Origin: Schaalia suimastitidis DSM 15538
GTDB lineage: Bacteria > Actinomycetota > Actinomycetes > Actinomycetales > Actinomycetaceae
Assembly (NCBI RefSeq): GCF_000429105.1
Contig: NZ_KE386848.1
Coordinates: 245,064 to 309,063, forward strand
DNA: 64,000 nucleotides
Reading direction: 5' to 3'
Positions 63,305-64,000 of this stretch are shown here, in pieces. Below the pieces are notes generated by a model. It had not been told where the DNA came from. It was given only the letters and a program-made list of their open reading frames with translations, and ran no database searches. Both the position numbers and the translations under genes were made by a program. Position 1 is the first letter of the stretch. Each line of letters starts with the position of its first letter.

Positions 63305-63628
63305 ATGGGCGATGGCGCTGCCGCACCGGTCGGGATTGACGGCGAAGTCATGATCCCACCTGTGGTGTATCTTCCATCTACGGGTGCCTCAACGAAATAT
63401 GGAGCAGAAGTGGAGCTGCGGACCACTCAAGATGGTCGCACTGCACTTCTTGCCTATACGGCGTTGGATCGGCTTTCGCGATGTTGCGGACCACACCAGC
63501 CGTGGGTGCTCTATCCCACTGATCGTCTGGGGGAACTTATGGAGGCTTGTCCTTTCGATGTTATTTACTTTGACATGGTAATTCCACCAGAAGCTCAACG
63601 TCCTTATGTGGGAGGTGAGCAGCAATGA
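63305..63628 (+). CDS. SseB/SAV_915-like small protein
   Basis: A 107-residue protein with PPVVYLPSTG, the repeat-like VELRTTQDGRTALLAYTALDRL and WVLYPTDRLGELM. This resembles the small SseB-like proteins found at ESX (type VII secretion) gene clusters. ATG 63305 follows GGAAGGAG. The Cys pair RCCG is notable. It overlaps the next gene by 4 bases. Confidence 0.6.
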   Translation: MGDGAAAPVGIDGEVMIPPVVYLPSTGASTKYGAEVELRTTQDGRTALLAYTALDRLSRCCGPHQPWVLYPTDRLGELMEACPFDVIYFDMVIPPEAQRPYVGGEQQ

Positions 63629-63918
63629 GTGATTCCTTATTTGTCGATCAGGAAGTGCTGGGCATCATGGCACGGCGGCATCGTGATGTGGCAACCGAAA
63701 TACAAGAGCACGCCAACCAAATGCCGACCTTTGTTGATGGTGGCATTGGTACGGCATACATACTGTTGACGACAGCGACCGTTGCAGCAGGTTTGGGTGA
63801 CATTGCACGATGGTCGCAGGGGGCGGCTGACGCTATTGATCAGACAGTCGAGGATTTCGCTCAGGTGGATAGTACTATCGCTGACGCTGCTTCACAGATG
63901 CGGGGGAGCCTGCCGTGA
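63625..63918 (+). CDS. EspC-like ESX-associated small helical protein
   Basis: A 97-residue, mostly helical, signal-less protein. The start FVDQEVLGIMARRHRDVATEI (in part) and the overall length fit the EspC type of ESX substrates, which form helical hairpins like WXG100 proteins. No W-x-G is seen. Assignment is by size, helix pattern and neighbour. Confidence 0.55.
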   Translation: MSDSLFVDQEVLGIMARRHRDVATEIQEHANQMPTFVDGGIGTAYILLTTATVAAGLGDIARWSQGAADAIDQTVEDFAQVDSTIADAASQMRGSLP

Positions 63919-64000
63919 ATATCGTGCCCCACGTCCATGGTATTGATACCGAGATTGCTGGTGATGCTGCAACAGTTGATGACGTGGCTCGTTGGCTGAC
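63915..64000 (+). CDS. Start of an unidentified protein (3' end outside the window)
   Basis: GTG 63915 overlaps the previous stop by 4 bases and opens a frame to the window end: 28 codons beginning MNIVPHVHGIDTEIAGDAATV. Too short to assign; its position suggests another ESX-associated gene. Confidence 0.5.
   Translation, partial: MNIVPHVHGIDTEIAGDAATVDDVARWL

Overview
The window is bacterial chromosome from a high-GC Gram-positive organism. Gene order and content point to the Actinomycetia, most likely the order Actinomycetales (Actinomyces/Schaalia/Trueperella-like); the genus is a guess. Evidence for this includes the SepF-YggT-Wag31 division locus, SepIVA beside yceD and rnc, the histidine block running into sseB-infC, an RNase E with long charged tails, a DevR/DevS-like pair, an LAxTG-type surface anchor and EspC-like ESX genes at the right edge. 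GC looks to be in the high fifties by eye; I did not compute it. No rRNA, tRNA, prophage, insertion sequence or CRISPR array was seen.

Layout. 1-7977: the end of the division cluster (pgeF, sepF, yggT, wag31), then lspA, an RluD-type pseudouridine synthase, a GNAT enzyme and dnaE. 7978-8333: a GC-rich tandem-repeat spacer. 8334-17248: a sialic-acid module, with a divergent FadR/NanR-type repressor, a Sat-like family-5 ABC transporter (one subunit is a permease-ATPase fusion), and nanA, ROK kinase and nanE. 17290-18312 (minus): an alpha/beta hydrolase and a small S4 protein. 18423-24504: hisD-hisC-hisB, an unknown gene, hisH, priA and an SseB-like gene. 24505-27012: a structured leader, infC with an AUU start, rpmI, rplT and a TrmH-family methyltransferase. 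27007-29128: an AT-rich operator ladder, a SatD-like regulator, a membrane partner and thiL. 29221-36668: rpmB (minus), then a DAK2-domain protein, recG, rsmD, coaD, sepIVA, yceD and rnc. 36672-43370: a DevR-like response regulator under a DevR-type box, a secreted cell-wall-anchored fucosidase, a 17/18-bp repeat array and a DevS-like kinase. 43370-49762 (minus): cydABDC, whose last gene overlaps the kinase. 50366-52876: rne. 53099-59754: nrfHA with System II cytochrome c biogenesis. 59952-63272: rplU, rpmA, obg and proB. 63305-64000: the start of an ESX-associated cluster.

How it fits together. The organism appears able to scavenge host glycans: the fucosidase trims fucose at the surface, and the Sat transporter plus NanA/kinase/NanE take sialic acid to N-acetylglucosamine 6-phosphate. 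It can respire at low oxygen through cytochrome bd (CydAB, with CydDC for assembly) and use nitrite through NrfHA. The DevR/DevS-like pair lies beside and inside these respiratory genes, which suggests oxygen- or redox-linked control. The most unusual non-coding signals are a six-step TTAA ladder with an exact 14-bp period before the satD-like gene, two unrelated intergenic tandem arrays, and a GGGAC-N4-GTCCC box before the response regulator.
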